A stretch of 64,000 nucleotides of DNA from Nocardia anaemiae NBRC 100462 (GTDB lineage: Bacteria > Actinomycetota > Actinomycetes > Mycobacteriales > Mycobacteriaceae): contig NZ_BDAZ01000060.1 in NCBI RefSeq assembly GCF_001612725.1, positions 34,530 through 98,529 of the forward strand, in the 5' to 3' direction. The notes beneath the pieces are model-generated. The model saw nothing but the letters and a program-made list of their open reading frames with translations. It was not told the origin of the DNA and ran no database searches. The position numbers and the translations under genes are program-made. Positions within the stretch are counted from its first letter, which is position 1. Each line of letters starts with the position of its first letter. Shown one piece after another: positions 7,974 through 16,538 of this stretch.

Positions 7974-9725
7974 TCACCGCTGTGGTCCGGAAGGACCGGC
8001 CGCGGTGGGCGCCGTGTCGGCGCCGAGCTGATGCAGCCGCCACGGCAGCGACTTGCGGGTGGCCAGGATCATCAGCGTGCACGTGAGAACGGTGATGCAG
8101 GCCGCATAGATAAGGACGAAGGGCGGGATTTCGCTGCCCGAGGGCATGAGCATGACGCTGATCGCCGCCGAAGCGATCGTCGCGGGCACTCGGAAGGCGG
8201 GTCGGCTGGCCCATGCCGCCAGCGGGACGATGCCCCAGAGCAGATACCAGGGCTGTACCACTGGAAACAGCAGGACGACAGCGCCGAAGGCGACGCCGAG
8301 TGCACCGACCGGATGCAGCCGTCCCCGCCAGGTGGCCACCATGAGCCGCACCACCACCAGCGAGGCCGCGGCCGCCGCGATCGGTCGGGTGATGCTCAAC
8401 AGTGCGGTGGTGTGGTCGCCCAATCCCAATAGCACGCCGCCGAATCCGGTGGCGACGCCGAGCGCGGTGGGCAGCGACATCCAGCTGCGCACCGAATTGG
8501 CCATGGTCAGGGTGTCTATCCAGCCGAAGCCGAGTCCGCTGCCCAGGCATACCGCCAGCATGACGGTGCCGGTGACACAACCGAGGAATAGCGCGGCTCT
8601 GAGCACCGCACGCCAATCGCCGCCCCATTTTCGACTCAGTGCCATCCACACGAATGCCAGTGCCAGCATCGATGGGATCTTGACCATGGCGGACAGCGCT
8701 ATCAGGGTGGTTCCCGATAAAAGCAGCACGAGTGCGTGTCCGCGCATCGGGCCGATATTGCTCAGGGCCGCCAGACCATACTCCAACCCGACCAGCATCA
8801 GGCCGAGCATCATGGCCTCATTGTGCACACCGGATACCAGGTGGAATATCACCAATGGGTTCACGGCGCCGAGCCACAATGCGGCCACGGGGGACACTCG
8901 ACACCGCTGTGCCAGTCGGGGCAGCGCCCACACGATGCAGGCCACGCCGAGTAGCGCCAGCATGCGGTGCAGCAGCACCCCGGCGAGCATATTGTCGCCG
9001 ACGATTTCGGCGATGCCCTTGCCGAGCCAAATCGAGAGTGGGCCGTATGGAGCGGGCGAATTCTGCCAGATATTAGGGACGCTGCGCGTCAGAATGTGGT
9101 CCTGGCCGAGCCCTTGTACCGGGCCGACGTCATAGGGATCGAGTCCGCTCGCCGCGATCTCCCCCTGGGCCAGATAGGAATAGACATCCTGACTGAACAT
9201 CGGCGGTGCGACCGAGAGCGGGATGATCCACAGCAGCAGTGTGCGGTCCAGTTGTGATCTGCTGATCCGGCGAATGCGGTTGGACTGCAAGCCGAGTGCG
9301 AATCGGCCGAGCAGCAGCCAGGCCAGCATCACGATGACCGTGCCGACCATGGTCGTGGCCAGCCCCGAATTGTGCACCCGTGCGGGCAGCCCGAGAATCG
9401 CCTTGCCGTAGGTCGGATTCTGCAGCGTGGGTTGGGCGCCGAGACCGAGCGCGCCGATGGCCATCATGACCGAACCGGTCGCGCCCAACAGCCGGACGCG
9501 ACGCAGTTGCGCGGTCTCCTGCAGGTTGAGTTCGGCGGCTTCGGGTTCGTTGATGTGCAGGGTGTCGCCGACGGTGTGGTCGGGCGCGACATCCAGGCCG
9601 ATGATCCGACGCCCCAGCGAAACGGCGGTGCGGATCGGCGCGGTCCGACGCAGGCGAATCAGGGTGCCCGAGGTGGTCGACCGGCTCGGTTCGACACCTG
9701 GTTCGCCGTGTTCGCCTGACATCAC
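7974..9725 (-). CDS. mptB: alpha-(1->6)-mannopyranosyltransferase MptB (GT-C type)
   Basis: A polyprenyl-phosphomannose-dependent mannosyltransferase of 583 residues that builds the alpha-1,6 mannan core of lipomannan at the plasma membrane. About 13 membrane segments are visible. The GT-C-type acidic region is at MFSQDVYSYLAQGEIAASGL, followed by DPYDVGP and NSPAPYGPLSIW, characteristic of MptA/MptB. Adjacent GTG and ATG codons at 9725 and 9722 are both possible starts. It is divergent from sufR, as Rv1459c is from Rv1460. The N-terminal 70 residues are a poorly conserved cytoplasmic arm. Confidence 0.92.
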   Translation of the reverse strand: MMSGEHGEPGVEPSRSTTSGTLIRLRRTAPIRTAVSLGRRIIGLDVAPDHTVGDTLHINEPEAAELNLQETAQLRRVRLLGATGSVMMAIGALGLGAQPTLQNPTYGKAILGLPARVHNSGLATTMVGTVIVMLAWLLLGRFALGLQSNRIRRISRSQLDRTLLLWIIPLSVAPPMFSQDVYSYLAQGEIAASGLDPYDVGPVQGLGQDHILTRSVPNIWQNSPAPYGPLSIWLGKGIAEIVGDNMLAGVLLHRMLALLGVACIVWALPRLAQRCRVSPVAALWLGAVNPLVIFHLVSGVHNEAMMLGLMLVGLEYGLAALSNIGPMRGHALVLLLSGTTLIALSAMVKIPSMLALAFVWMALSRKWGGDWRAVLRAALFLGCVTGTVMLAVCLGSGLGFGWIDTLTMANSVRSWMSLPTALGVATGFGGVLLGLGDHTTALLSITRPIAAAAASLVVVRLMVATWRGRLHPVGALGVAFGAVVLLFPVVQPWYLLWGIVPLAAWASRPAFRVPATIASAAISVMLMPSGSEIPPFVLIYAACITVLTCTLMILATRKSLPWRLHQLGADTAPTAAGPSGPQR

Positions 9726-10027
9726 GCGGCCAGCGTAGCCGATGCCACCGGCGCATCCAGCGCCCCGCGAAACCGACCGCAGGGCAGGTTCGAACTACGC
9801 TCGGCGGTCGCGGTCACCGCGGCGCGAAGCGCCGCTCACGAAGCTGGTCGCAGTGCGCTGTCCGATTTTCTGCACCGATGTGTGGCCTAAATCGCACTCG
9901 CAATTCCGCCGGGTGCTCGGGCCGGTCGGCGCGGGAGACCTGCAGGTCGCGAACGTGTTGCACCCGGACGCCGCGCGAAAACGCTCCGGTGCAGGTCATC
10001 GGCACGGTCGAGTCAGGGCACCCTTAT
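9726..10027. other. gene-free stretch between mptB and the sufR promoter
   Basis: No convincing gene is seen. Short open frames on both strands lack a ribosome site and any recognisable domain. A short palindrome GACCTGCAGGTC lies near 9937-9948. The rest holds nothing I can name beyond the upstream regions of mptB and sufR. Confidence 0.5.
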
Positions 10028-10061
10028 TAGATTCCGGGAACTAATTCCGTCACACTGGTGT
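10028..10061 (+). promoter_or_regulatory. sufR/suf promoter with a putative SufR operator
   Basis: A TANNNT-type -10 hexamer (TAGATT, 10028-10033) is followed by an inverted repeat ACAC-TG-GTGT at 10052-10061, ending one base before the GTG start of sufR. Mycobacterial SufR is known to repress its own operon from a palindrome near the transcription start, so this is the best operator candidate. The assignment rests on position and symmetry only. Confidence 0.45.
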
Positions 10062-10062
10062 T

Positions 10063-10878
10063 GTGAAAACCGTGGGTTTGCCGCATGACGAGGATCGAGG
10101 GGCCGGTCGCCGTACCGGTGCCGGGTCCGTTGCTGCGCCCGCGCCCCTGGTCACGGGCGGTGAAGGGCATACTCGTGCCGCCGTGGTCCAGCTGCTGCTC
10201 GAAGAGGGCCCGATCACCGCGACCGCGATCGGCACCAAGCTCGGCTTGACGCCTGCCGGTGTCCGTCGGCACCTGGACGCGCTGATCGAATCCGGTCAGG
10301 CGCGGGCCAGTCGCTCGGCGCCGTGGCAGCAGAAGGGTCGCGGCCGCCCCGCCAAGCAGTATCAGCTGACGGCCGTTGGTCGAGGACGGCTCGGCCACGC
10401 CTATGACGATCTGGCCGGTGCTGCCATTCGCCAGCTCGGTGAGATCGGCGGGGAGCACGCCATTGCCGATTTCGCGCGCAAGCGGGCGCGCACCATTGTC
10501 GAAGGCATCGAACCGGTCGCCGAACATACTGCCGAGTCCACCACCGCCAAGGCGGACGAGATCGCCGAGGCCTTCACCGACGCCGGATTCGCCGCGTCCA
10601 CCCGCAAGGTCGGCGCTGGCGTGCAGATCTGCCAGCACCACTGCCCGGTGGCCCACGTCGCCGAGGAATTCCCGCAGTTGTGCGAGGCCGAACTCGACGC
10701 TTTCCGGGACCTGCTCGGAACCCACGTGCAGCGACTTGCGACGATCGCCAACGGCGATTGCGCGTGCACGACCCATGTGCCGCTGTTCGTTCTCCCTATC
10801 ACCGATAACGCTTCCCACAAAGCCGCTGCACAGCCCGCAGCGGAACGTACGAACGACTCCGGAAGGAGTGCCGAATGA
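10063..10878 (+). CDS. sufR: SUF operon iron-sulphur repressor SufR
   Basis: A 271-residue winged-helix regulator with an iron-sulphur cluster that controls SUF expression according to cluster demand. The N-terminal HTH runs from about residue 36 to 105 (VVQLLLEEGPITATAIGTKL and GVRRHLDALIESG), followed by an Arg/Gly wing, KGRGRPAKQY. The C-terminal cluster region has Cys190, Cys194 and Cys207 (QICQHHCPVAHV, QLCEAE) and Cys233/Cys235 in GDCACTTHVP. It starts at a GTG and its stop overlaps the sufB ATG, so it is the first gene of the operon, equivalent to Rv1460. Confidence 0.92.
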   Translation: MKTVGLPHDEDRGAGRRTGAGSVAAPAPLVTGGEGHTRAAVVQLLLEEGPITATAIGTKLGLTPAGVRRHLDALIESGQARASRSAPWQQKGRGRPAKQYQLTAVGRGRLGHAYDDLAGAAIRQLGEIGGEHAIADFARKRARTIVEGIEPVAEHTAESTTAKADEIAEAFTDAGFAASTRKVGAGVQICQHHCPVAHVAEEFPQLCEAELDAFRDLLGTHVQRLATIANGDCACTTHVPLFVLPITDNASHKAAAQPAAERTNDSGRSAE

Positions 10879-12311
10879 CGACGACCACCGACCAGGTGCA
10901 ACCGCTCACTCAGGAAGAAACCATTGCTTCCCTGGGCAAATACGGTTACGGCTGGGCCGATTCGGATGTGGCCGGTGCCAGTGCACAACGAGGCCTGTCC
11001 GAGGCTGTCGTCCGCGACATCTCGGCAAAGAAGAACGAGTCCGAGTGGATGCTCGAGCACCGGCTCAAGGCGCTGCGCATCTTCGATCGCAAGCCGATGC
11101 CGAATTGGGGCTCCAATCTCGACGGCATCGACTTCGACAACATCAAGTACTTCGTGCGCTCGACCGAGAAGCAGGCCGAGAGCTGGGAAGACCTGCCCGA
11201 GGACATCAAGAACACCTACGACAAGCTCGGCATCCCGGAGGCGGAGAAGCAGCGCCTGGTCGCCGGTGTCGCCGCGCAGTACGAATCCGAGGTCGTCTAC
11301 CACCAGATCCGCGAGGATCTGGAGGCCCAGGGCGTCATCTTCCTGGACACCGACACCGGTCTGCGCGAGCATCCGGAGATCTTCGAACAGTACTTCGGCA
11401 CGGTCATCCCGGCCGGTGACAACAAGTTCTCCGCGCTGAATACCGCAGTGTGGTCGGGTGGTTCGTTCATCTACGTGCCGCCGGGCGTGCACGTCGACAT
11501 TCCGCTGCAGGCCTACTTCCGGATCAACACCGAGAATATGGGCCAGTTCGAGCGGACCCTGATCATCGTCGACGAGGGCGCCTACGTGCATTACGTCGAA
11601 GGCTGCACCGCACCGATCTACAAGTCCGATTCGCTGCATTCCGCGGTCGTCGAGATCATCGTGAAGAAGGGCGGCCGCTGCCGCTACACCACCATCCAGA
11701 ACTGGTCGAACAACGTCTACAACCTGGTCACCAAGCGGGCCAAGGCCGAGGCGGGCGCGACCATGGAGTGGATCGACGGCAATATCGGTTCCAAGGTCAC
11801 CATGAAGTACCCGGCGGTCTGGATGACCGGTGAGTACGCCAAGGGCGAGGTGCTCTCGGTCGCGTTCGCGGGTGAGGGCCAGCACCAGGACACCGGCGCC
11901 AAGATGCTGCACCTGGCGCCGCACACCTCGTCGACCATCGTGTCGAAGTCGGTGGCACGCGGTGGTGGCCGGGCCTCCTACCGCGGTCTGGTCCAGGTCA
12001 ACAAGGGTGCGCACGGTTCCAAGTCGACCGTGAAATGCGATGCGCTGCTTGTCGATACGATCAGCCGCTCCGATACCTACCCCTACGTCGACATCCGCGA
12101 GGACGACGTGACCATGGGCCACGAGGCCACGGTCTCGAAGGTGTCCGAGGACCAGCTGTTCTACCTGATGAGCCGCGGCCTCACCGAGGACGAGGCGATG
12201 GCGATGGTGGTGCGCGGCTTCGTCGAGCCGATCGCCAAGGAACTCCCGATGGAATACGCATTGGAACTGAACCGGCTCATCGAGCTGCAGATGGAAGGGG
12301 CCGTTGGCTGA
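10875..12311 (+). CDS. sufB: Fe-S cluster scaffold subunit SufB
   Basis: A 478-residue scaffold protein that, with SufC and SufD, assembles iron-sulphur clusters in the cytoplasm. It begins MTTTTDQVQPLTQEETIASL after an AAGGAG site. The parallel beta-helix core contains FIYVPPGVHVDIPLQAYFRI, the Cys-containing HYVEGCTAPIYKSDSLHSAV and the C-terminal EDQLFYLMSRGLTEDEAMAM. M. tuberculosis SufB (Rv1461) carries an intein. This copy does not: the length is that of a plain SufB. The stop overlaps the sufD start (TGATG). Confidence 0.96.
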   Translation: MTTTTDQVQPLTQEETIASLGKYGYGWADSDVAGASAQRGLSEAVVRDISAKKNESEWMLEHRLKALRIFDRKPMPNWGSNLDGIDFDNIKYFVRSTEKQAESWEDLPEDIKNTYDKLGIPEAEKQRLVAGVAAQYESEVVYHQIREDLEAQGVIFLDTDTGLREHPEIFEQYFGTVIPAGDNKFSALNTAVWSGGSFIYVPPGVHVDIPLQAYFRINTENMGQFERTLIIVDEGAYVHYVEGCTAPIYKSDSLHSAVVEIIVKKGGRCRYTTIQNWSNNVYNLVTKRAKAEAGATMEWIDGNIGSKVTMKYPAVWMTGEYAKGEVLSVAFAGEGQHQDTGAKMLHLAPHTSSTIVSKSVARGGGRASYRGLVQVNKGAHGSKSTVKCDALLVDTISRSDTYPYVDIREDDVTMGHEATVSKVSEDQLFYLMSRGLTEDEAMAMVVRGFVEPIAKELPMEYALELNRLIELQMEGAVG

Positions 12312-13522
12312 TGGCGACTGGCGTAATTGGAGCGGTCGAGGGCGAGAACCCCACGGCCAAGCCGATTCAGAACCCGGGCGCAGGGGCCGCGACCAACAAA
12401 GGGGAGGTCTTCACCTCCTACGACGTTAACGCCTTCGAGGTGCCTTCGGGCAAGGACGAGGCGTGGCGGTTCACCCCACTGCGTCGACTGCGCGGTCTGC
12501 ACGACGGCACCGCGGTCCGCGACGGCAAGGCCACGGTCGAGGTCTCCTCGGTCGCCGGTGTGGACGTGGAGACGGTGGCGCGCACCGACTCTCGTCTCGG
12601 CGTGGCCGGTGTGCCGTCGGATCGTGTTGCCGCCCAGGCATACTCGGGCTTCGAGTCGGCGACGGTCGTATCGGTCGGCTCGGAGATCGAGGTCGCCGAG
12701 CCGGTGGTCGTGACGGTCACCGGTCCCGGCGAGGGCAAAACCGCCTACGGGCACCTGCAGATTCGCCTCGGCAATTTCGCCGTCGCAACCGTGGTCATCG
12801 ACCAGCGTGGCAGCGGGACCTACGCCGAGAATGTCGAATTCGTGCTCGGTGACAGTGCGAAGCTGACCGTCGTCGCGGTCCAGGACTGGGCCGACGACGC
12901 CGTGAACACCACCGCGCACCACGCCAAGCTCGGTCGCGACGCGACCCTGCGGCATATCGCGGTGACACTGGGCGGCGATCTGGTGCGCCTCACCGCGAAC
13001 GTTCGCTACGACGGTCCCGGCGGCGACGCCGAGCTGCTCGGCCTCTACTTCGCCGACGCCGGTCAGCACTTCGAGCAGCGCCTGCTCGTCGACCACGCGG
13101 TGCCACACTGCAAGTCGAATGTGCTGTACAAGGGTGCGTTGCAGGGCGATCCGCATTCGCCGAAGGGCGATGCCCGCACGGTGTGGGTCGGTGACGTGCT
13201 CATCCGCGCCGCCGCCGAGGGCACCGACACCTTCGAGGTGAACCGCAATCTGGTGCTCACCGACGGCGCGCGCGCCGATTCGGTGCCGAACCTGGAGATC
13301 GAGACCGGCGAGATCGTTGGCGCCGGGCACGCCTCCGCGACGGGTCGTTTCGACGATGAGCAGCTCTTCTACTTGCGCGCTCGCGGTATTCCGGAGGATG
13401 CGGCCCGCCGTCTGGTGGTGCGCGGCTTCTTCCACGAAATCATCCAGAAGATCGCGGTCCCCGAGATCCGGGAGCGGCTGGAGGCGGCCATCGAGGCCGA
13501 ACTCGCCGCGATCGGCGTCTGA
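12311..13522 (+). CDS. sufD: Fe-S assembly protein SufD
   Basis: A 403-residue SufB paralogue and partner in the SufBC2D complex, needed for iron acquisition during cluster assembly. I place the start at the ATG at 12311, overlapping the sufB stop, giving MATGVIGAVEGENPTAKPIQ. The family features are DEAWRFTPLRRLRGLH near residue 55, the beta-helix repeats in the middle, LLVDHAVPHCKSNVLYKGAL with the conserved His/Cys, and the C-terminal FYLRARGIPEDAARRLVVRG. A longer open reading upstream overlaps sufB and is not credible. Confidence 0.94.
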   Translation: MATGVIGAVEGENPTAKPIQNPGAGAATNKGEVFTSYDVNAFEVPSGKDEAWRFTPLRRLRGLHDGTAVRDGKATVEVSSVAGVDVETVARTDSRLGVAGVPSDRVAAQAYSGFESATVVSVGSEIEVAEPVVVTVTGPGEGKTAYGHLQIRLGNFAVATVVIDQRGSGTYAENVEFVLGDSAKLTVVAVQDWADDAVNTTAHHAKLGRDATLRHIAVTLGGDLVRLTANVRYDGPGGDAELLGLYFADAGQHFEQRLLVDHAVPHCKSNVLYKGALQGDPHSPKGDARTVWVGDVLIRAAAEGTDTFEVNRNLVLTDGARADSVPNLEIETGEIVGAGHASATGRFDDEQLFYLRARGIPEDAARRLVVRGFFHEIIQKIAVPEIRERLEAAIEAELAAIGV

Positions 13523-13561
13523 CCGACCGAAACCTACTCCCCACAAAGGAACTCGAATTCG

Positions 13562-14338
13562 ATGACCACCCTGGAAATCAAGGACCTGCACGTCGAGGTC
13601 GCCAACCCGGACGAGTCCGGCGAGCCCATCAAGATCCTCAAGGGCGTGAACCTCACCATCAAATCCGGTGAGACGCACGCGATCATGGGCCCGAACGGTT
13701 CCGGCAAGTCGACGCTGTCCTACGCCATCGCCGGGCACCCGAAGTACACGGTGACGTCCGGTTCGATCACCCTCGACGGCGAGGATGTGCTCGCGATGTC
13801 GGTCGACGAGCGGGCGCGTGCCGGTCTGTTCCTGGCGATGCAGTACCCCGTCGAGGTTCCCGGTGTCTCGATGTCGAACTTCCTGCGCACCGCGGCCACC
13901 GCGGTCCGCGGCGAGGCCCCCAAGCTGCGCACCTGGGTCAAGGAGGTGAAGGAGTCGATGAGCGAGCTGGAAATCGACGCCGCCTTCGCCGAGCGCAGTG
14001 TGAACGAGGGTTTCTCCGGTGGTGAGAAGAAGCGCCACGAGATCCTGCAGCTGGGTCTGCTGAAGCCGAAGATCGCCATCCTGGACGAGACCGACTCCGG
14101 CCTGGACGTCGACGCATTGCGCATCGTCTCCGAGGGCGTCAACCGCTACAAGGAGCGCGAGAACGGTGGCGTGCTGCTGATTACGCACTACACCCGCATC
14201 CTGCGCTACATCCAGCCCGAATTCGTGCACGTCTTCGTCGGTGGTCGCATTGTCGCCGAGGGTGGCGCCGAGCTGGCCGAAGAACTCGACGCGAATGGCT
14301 ACGTACGTTTCACTCAGACCGCTACCGCTGGAGCCTGA
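13562..14338 (+). CDS. sufC: SUF ATPase SufC
   Basis: A 258-residue ABC-type ATPase of the soluble SufBC2D scaffold. Its motifs are Walker A IMGPNGSGKSTLSYAI, signature GFSGGEKKRHEILQ, Walker B IAILDETDSGLD and the H-switch LITHYTRIL. A short 39-base gap containing AAGGAAC precedes the ATG. It has no membrane partner, as expected for SufC. One base separates its stop from the sufS start. Confidence 0.96.
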   Translation: MTTLEIKDLHVEVANPDESGEPIKILKGVNLTIKSGETHAIMGPNGSGKSTLSYAIAGHPKYTVTSGSITLDGEDVLAMSVDERARAGLFLAMQYPVEVPGVSMSNFLRTAATAVRGEAPKLRTWVKEVKESMSELEIDAAFAERSVNEGFSGGEKKRHEILQLGLLKPKIAILDETDSGLDVDALRIVSEGVNRYKERENGGVLLITHYTRILRYIQPEFVHVFVGGRIVAEGGAELAEELDANGYVRFTQTATAGA

Positions 14339-14339
14339 T

Positions 14340-15593
14340 ATGACCGCCACGGTCCGCACCCTCGACGTCGCCCGCATCCGGGCCGACTTCCCGATCCTGA
14401 ACCGCACGGTTCGGGACGGGAAGCCGTTGGTGTACCTGGACTCCGGCGCGACCTCGCAGCGTCCCCTCGCCGTGCTCGACGCGGAACGTGAATTCCTCAC
14501 CGAGCGCAATTCGGCCGTGCACCGCGGTGCGCACCAGTTGGCCGAGGAGGCCACCGACGCGTACGAGGGCGCACGCGCCGATATCGGCCGGTTCGTCGGC
14601 GTGGACGCGGACGAGATCGTCTTCACCAAGAACGCGACCGAATCGCTGAACCTGGTGACCTACGCGTTCTCCGATGATCGCTTCCCGTACCACGTCGGTT
14701 CGGGCGACGAGATCGTCATCACCGAGCTCGAGCATCACGCGAATCTGGTGCCCTGGCAAGAGCTTGCGCGCCGGACCGGTGCGACTCTGAAGTGGTACGG
14801 CATCACCGATGACGGCCGGATCGATCTCGATTCGCTCGAATTGTCGCCCGCCACCAAGGTCGTCGCGTTCACGCATCAGTCGAATGTGACCGGTGCGGTC
14901 AGCGATGTCGCCGAATTGGTGCGCCGGGCAAAGGAAGTCGGGGCGCTCACCGTGCTGGATGCCTGCCAGTCGGTGCCGCATATGCCGGTGAACTTCCGTG
15001 AGCTCGGCGTCGATTTCGCGGCGTTCTCCGGGCACAAGATGCTCGGCCCGTCCGGTGTCGGCGTGCTCTACGGGCGGCGTGCGCTGCTCGCGGAGACCCC
15101 GCCGTTCATTACCGGCGGTTCGATGATCGAGACCGTCACCATGGAGGGCAGCACCTACGCGCCGCCGCCGCAGCGTTTCGAGGCCGGTGTGCCGATGACC
15201 TCGCAGGTGGTCGGATTGGGCGCGGCCGTGCGGTATCTCGAACAGATCGGCATGGAAGCCGTTGCGGCACATGAGCATACGCTCACCGGTGCGGCGCTGG
15301 ATGGACTCGCGGCGATCGCGGGCGTGCGGATCGTCGGACCGACCGAGAATATCGATCGTGGCGGCGCGGTGTCGTTCGTGGTCGAGGGCATCCACGCCCA
15401 TGACGTCGGGCAGATTCTCGACGACGAGGGCGTGGCCGTGCGCGTGGGCCACCATTGCGCCTGGCCGCTGATGCGTCGACTCGGCATTCCGGCCACCGCC
15501 CGCGCGTCCTTCGCGGTTTACAACACGCTCGACGAGGTAGACCAGCTGGTAGCCGCCGTGCGGAAGGCCCAGAGCTTCTTCGGAGTTGCATAA
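14340..15593 (+). CDS. sufS: cysteine desulfurase SufS
   Basis: A 417-residue PLP enzyme that takes sulphur from L-cysteine as a persulfide and passes it to SufU. It starts MTATVRTLDVARIRADFPIL, one base after sufC. The PLP lysine is Lys233 in FSGHKMLGPSG, and the catalytic cysteine is Cys373 in VGHHCAWPLMRR. It is a type II (SufS) desulfurase with a short active-site loop. Equivalent to Rv1464 (csd). Confidence 0.95.
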   Translation: MTATVRTLDVARIRADFPILNRTVRDGKPLVYLDSGATSQRPLAVLDAEREFLTERNSAVHRGAHQLAEEATDAYEGARADIGRFVGVDADEIVFTKNATESLNLVTYAFSDDRFPYHVGSGDEIVITELEHHANLVPWQELARRTGATLKWYGITDDGRIDLDSLELSPATKVVAFTHQSNVTGAVSDVAELVRRAKEVGALTVLDACQSVPHMPVNFRELGVDFAAFSGHKMLGPSGVGVLYGRRALLAETPPFITGGSMIETVTMEGSTYAPPPQRFEAGVPMTSQVVGLGAAVRYLEQIGMEAVAAHEHTLTGAALDGLAAIAGVRIVGPTENIDRGGAVSFVVEGIHAHDVGQILDDEGVAVRVGHHCAWPLMRRLGIPATARASFAVYNTLDEVDQLVAAVRKAQSFFGVA

Positions 15594-15596
15594 GAC

Positions 15597-16091
15597 ATGC
15601 GCATGGAGCAGATGTACCAGGAAGTGATCCTGGACCACTACAAGCACCCGCATCACCGCGGGCTGCGGGAGCCGTTCGGTGCCGAGGTGCATCACGTCAA
15701 CCCGACCTGCGGTGACGAGGTGACCTTGCGCGTCCAGCTCGACGACAACGGTGATGTCGCGGATGTGTCCTACGACGGCCAGGGCTGTTCGATCAGCCAG
15801 GCCGCCACCTCGATCCTCACCGATCAGGTGATGGGGCTGCCGGTGCAGCAGGCGCTGAAGGTGGTCGACTCGTACAACGAGATGATCTCCAGCCGCGGCA
15901 CCGTCGAGGGCGACGAGGACATGATCGGCGACGGTATCGCGCTGAGCGGAGTGTCCAAGTATCCCGCGCGGGTCAAATGCGCACTGCTGGGCTGGCTGGC
16001 GTTCAAAGATGCGGTGATCCGGATAACCTCCGCGCAAGAGGCCGAGCGGACCATGGGCAGCGATATCTCCACGAATGGAAAGACGTCATGA
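15597..16091 (+). CDS. sufU: zinc-dependent sulphur transfer protein SufU
   Basis: A 164-residue IscU-like protein that accepts sulphur from SufS in Gram-positive bacteria. The zinc and sulphur-acceptor residues are present: Cys38 and Asp40 (NPTCGDEV), Cys64 (GQGCSISQA) and Cys128 (RVKCALLGW). Between Cys64 and Cys128 it has the extended stretch expected of SufU. It begins MRMEQMYQEVILDHYKHP, and its stop overlaps the sufT start (ATGA). Confidence 0.95.
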   Translation: MRMEQMYQEVILDHYKHPHHRGLREPFGAEVHHVNPTCGDEVTLRVQLDDNGDVADVSYDGQGCSISQAATSILTDQVMGLPVQQALKVVDSYNEMISSRGTVEGDEDMIGDGIALSGVSKYPARVKCALLGWLAFKDAVIRITSAQEAERTMGSDISTNGKTS

Positions 16092-16459
16092 GTGAGACAC
16101 CGGCTACCGAAACGACCGAGCAGGTCGAACTTTCGGCCGAGGACATCAAGCAGCTCGAGGATATCGAGGAGGCGATGCGCGACGTCGTCGACCCCGAACT
16201 CGGCATCAATGTCGTCGACCTCGGTCTGGTCTACGGCATGAGCGTCGACCAGGACAATATCGCCACCCTCGATATGACCCTCACCTCGGCGGCCTGCCCG
16301 CTGACCGATGTCATCGAGGACCAGTCCCGCAACGCCCTGGTCCGCTCCGGCCTGGTCGAAGACCTCAAGATCAACTGGGTCTGGATGCCACCGTGGGGGC
16401 CGGACAAGATCACCGAGGACGGCCGCGAACAGCTGCGCGCCTTGGGCTTCACGGTCTAG
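16088..16459 (+). CDS. sufT: SufT, MIP18/DUF59 iron-sulphur maturation protein
   Basis: A 123-residue cytoplasmic protein of the MIP18/DUF59 family that helps load clusters onto target proteins. It begins MSETPATETTEQVELSAEDI. The family core runs from DVVDPELGINVVDLGLVYG to LTSAACPLTDVIEDQ, with the conserved Cys, and ends WVWMPPWGPDKITEDGREQL. It closes the operon; the next gene is on the other strand 79 bases away. Equivalent to Rv1466. Confidence 0.93.
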   Translation: MSETPATETTEQVELSAEDIKQLEDIEEAMRDVVDPELGINVVDLGLVYGMSVDQDNIATLDMTLTSAACPLTDVIEDQSRNALVRSGLVEDLKINWVWMPPWGPDKITEDGREQLRALGFTV

Positions 16460-16538
16460 AACCGCGAATACCGCTGCGACGGTGAGCCGGTCGTGCGCAC
16501 GAGCCACGCCCTGAGAACCAGTGCGTGGCTCGCGTCGG

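Noticed and set aside
8146..9135. 329-codon plus-strand frame opposite mptB
   Set aside because: Composition (Ser, Pro, Thr, Arg-rich) and complete overlap with mptB mark it as a shadow frame.
9742..10044. 100-codon frame upstream of sufR
   Set aside because: No ribosome site, low-complexity N-terminus and overlap with the mptB/sufR promoter region; no family recognised.
10875..12311. Intein in sufB, as in M. tuberculosis
   Set aside because: The gene encodes a plain 478-residue SufB with no intein splice motifs.
12161..14629. 822-codon open frame on the minus strand across sufB, sufD and sufC
   Set aside because: Shadow of the SUF genes; no recognisable domain and no ribosome site, and it crosses three real gene boundaries.
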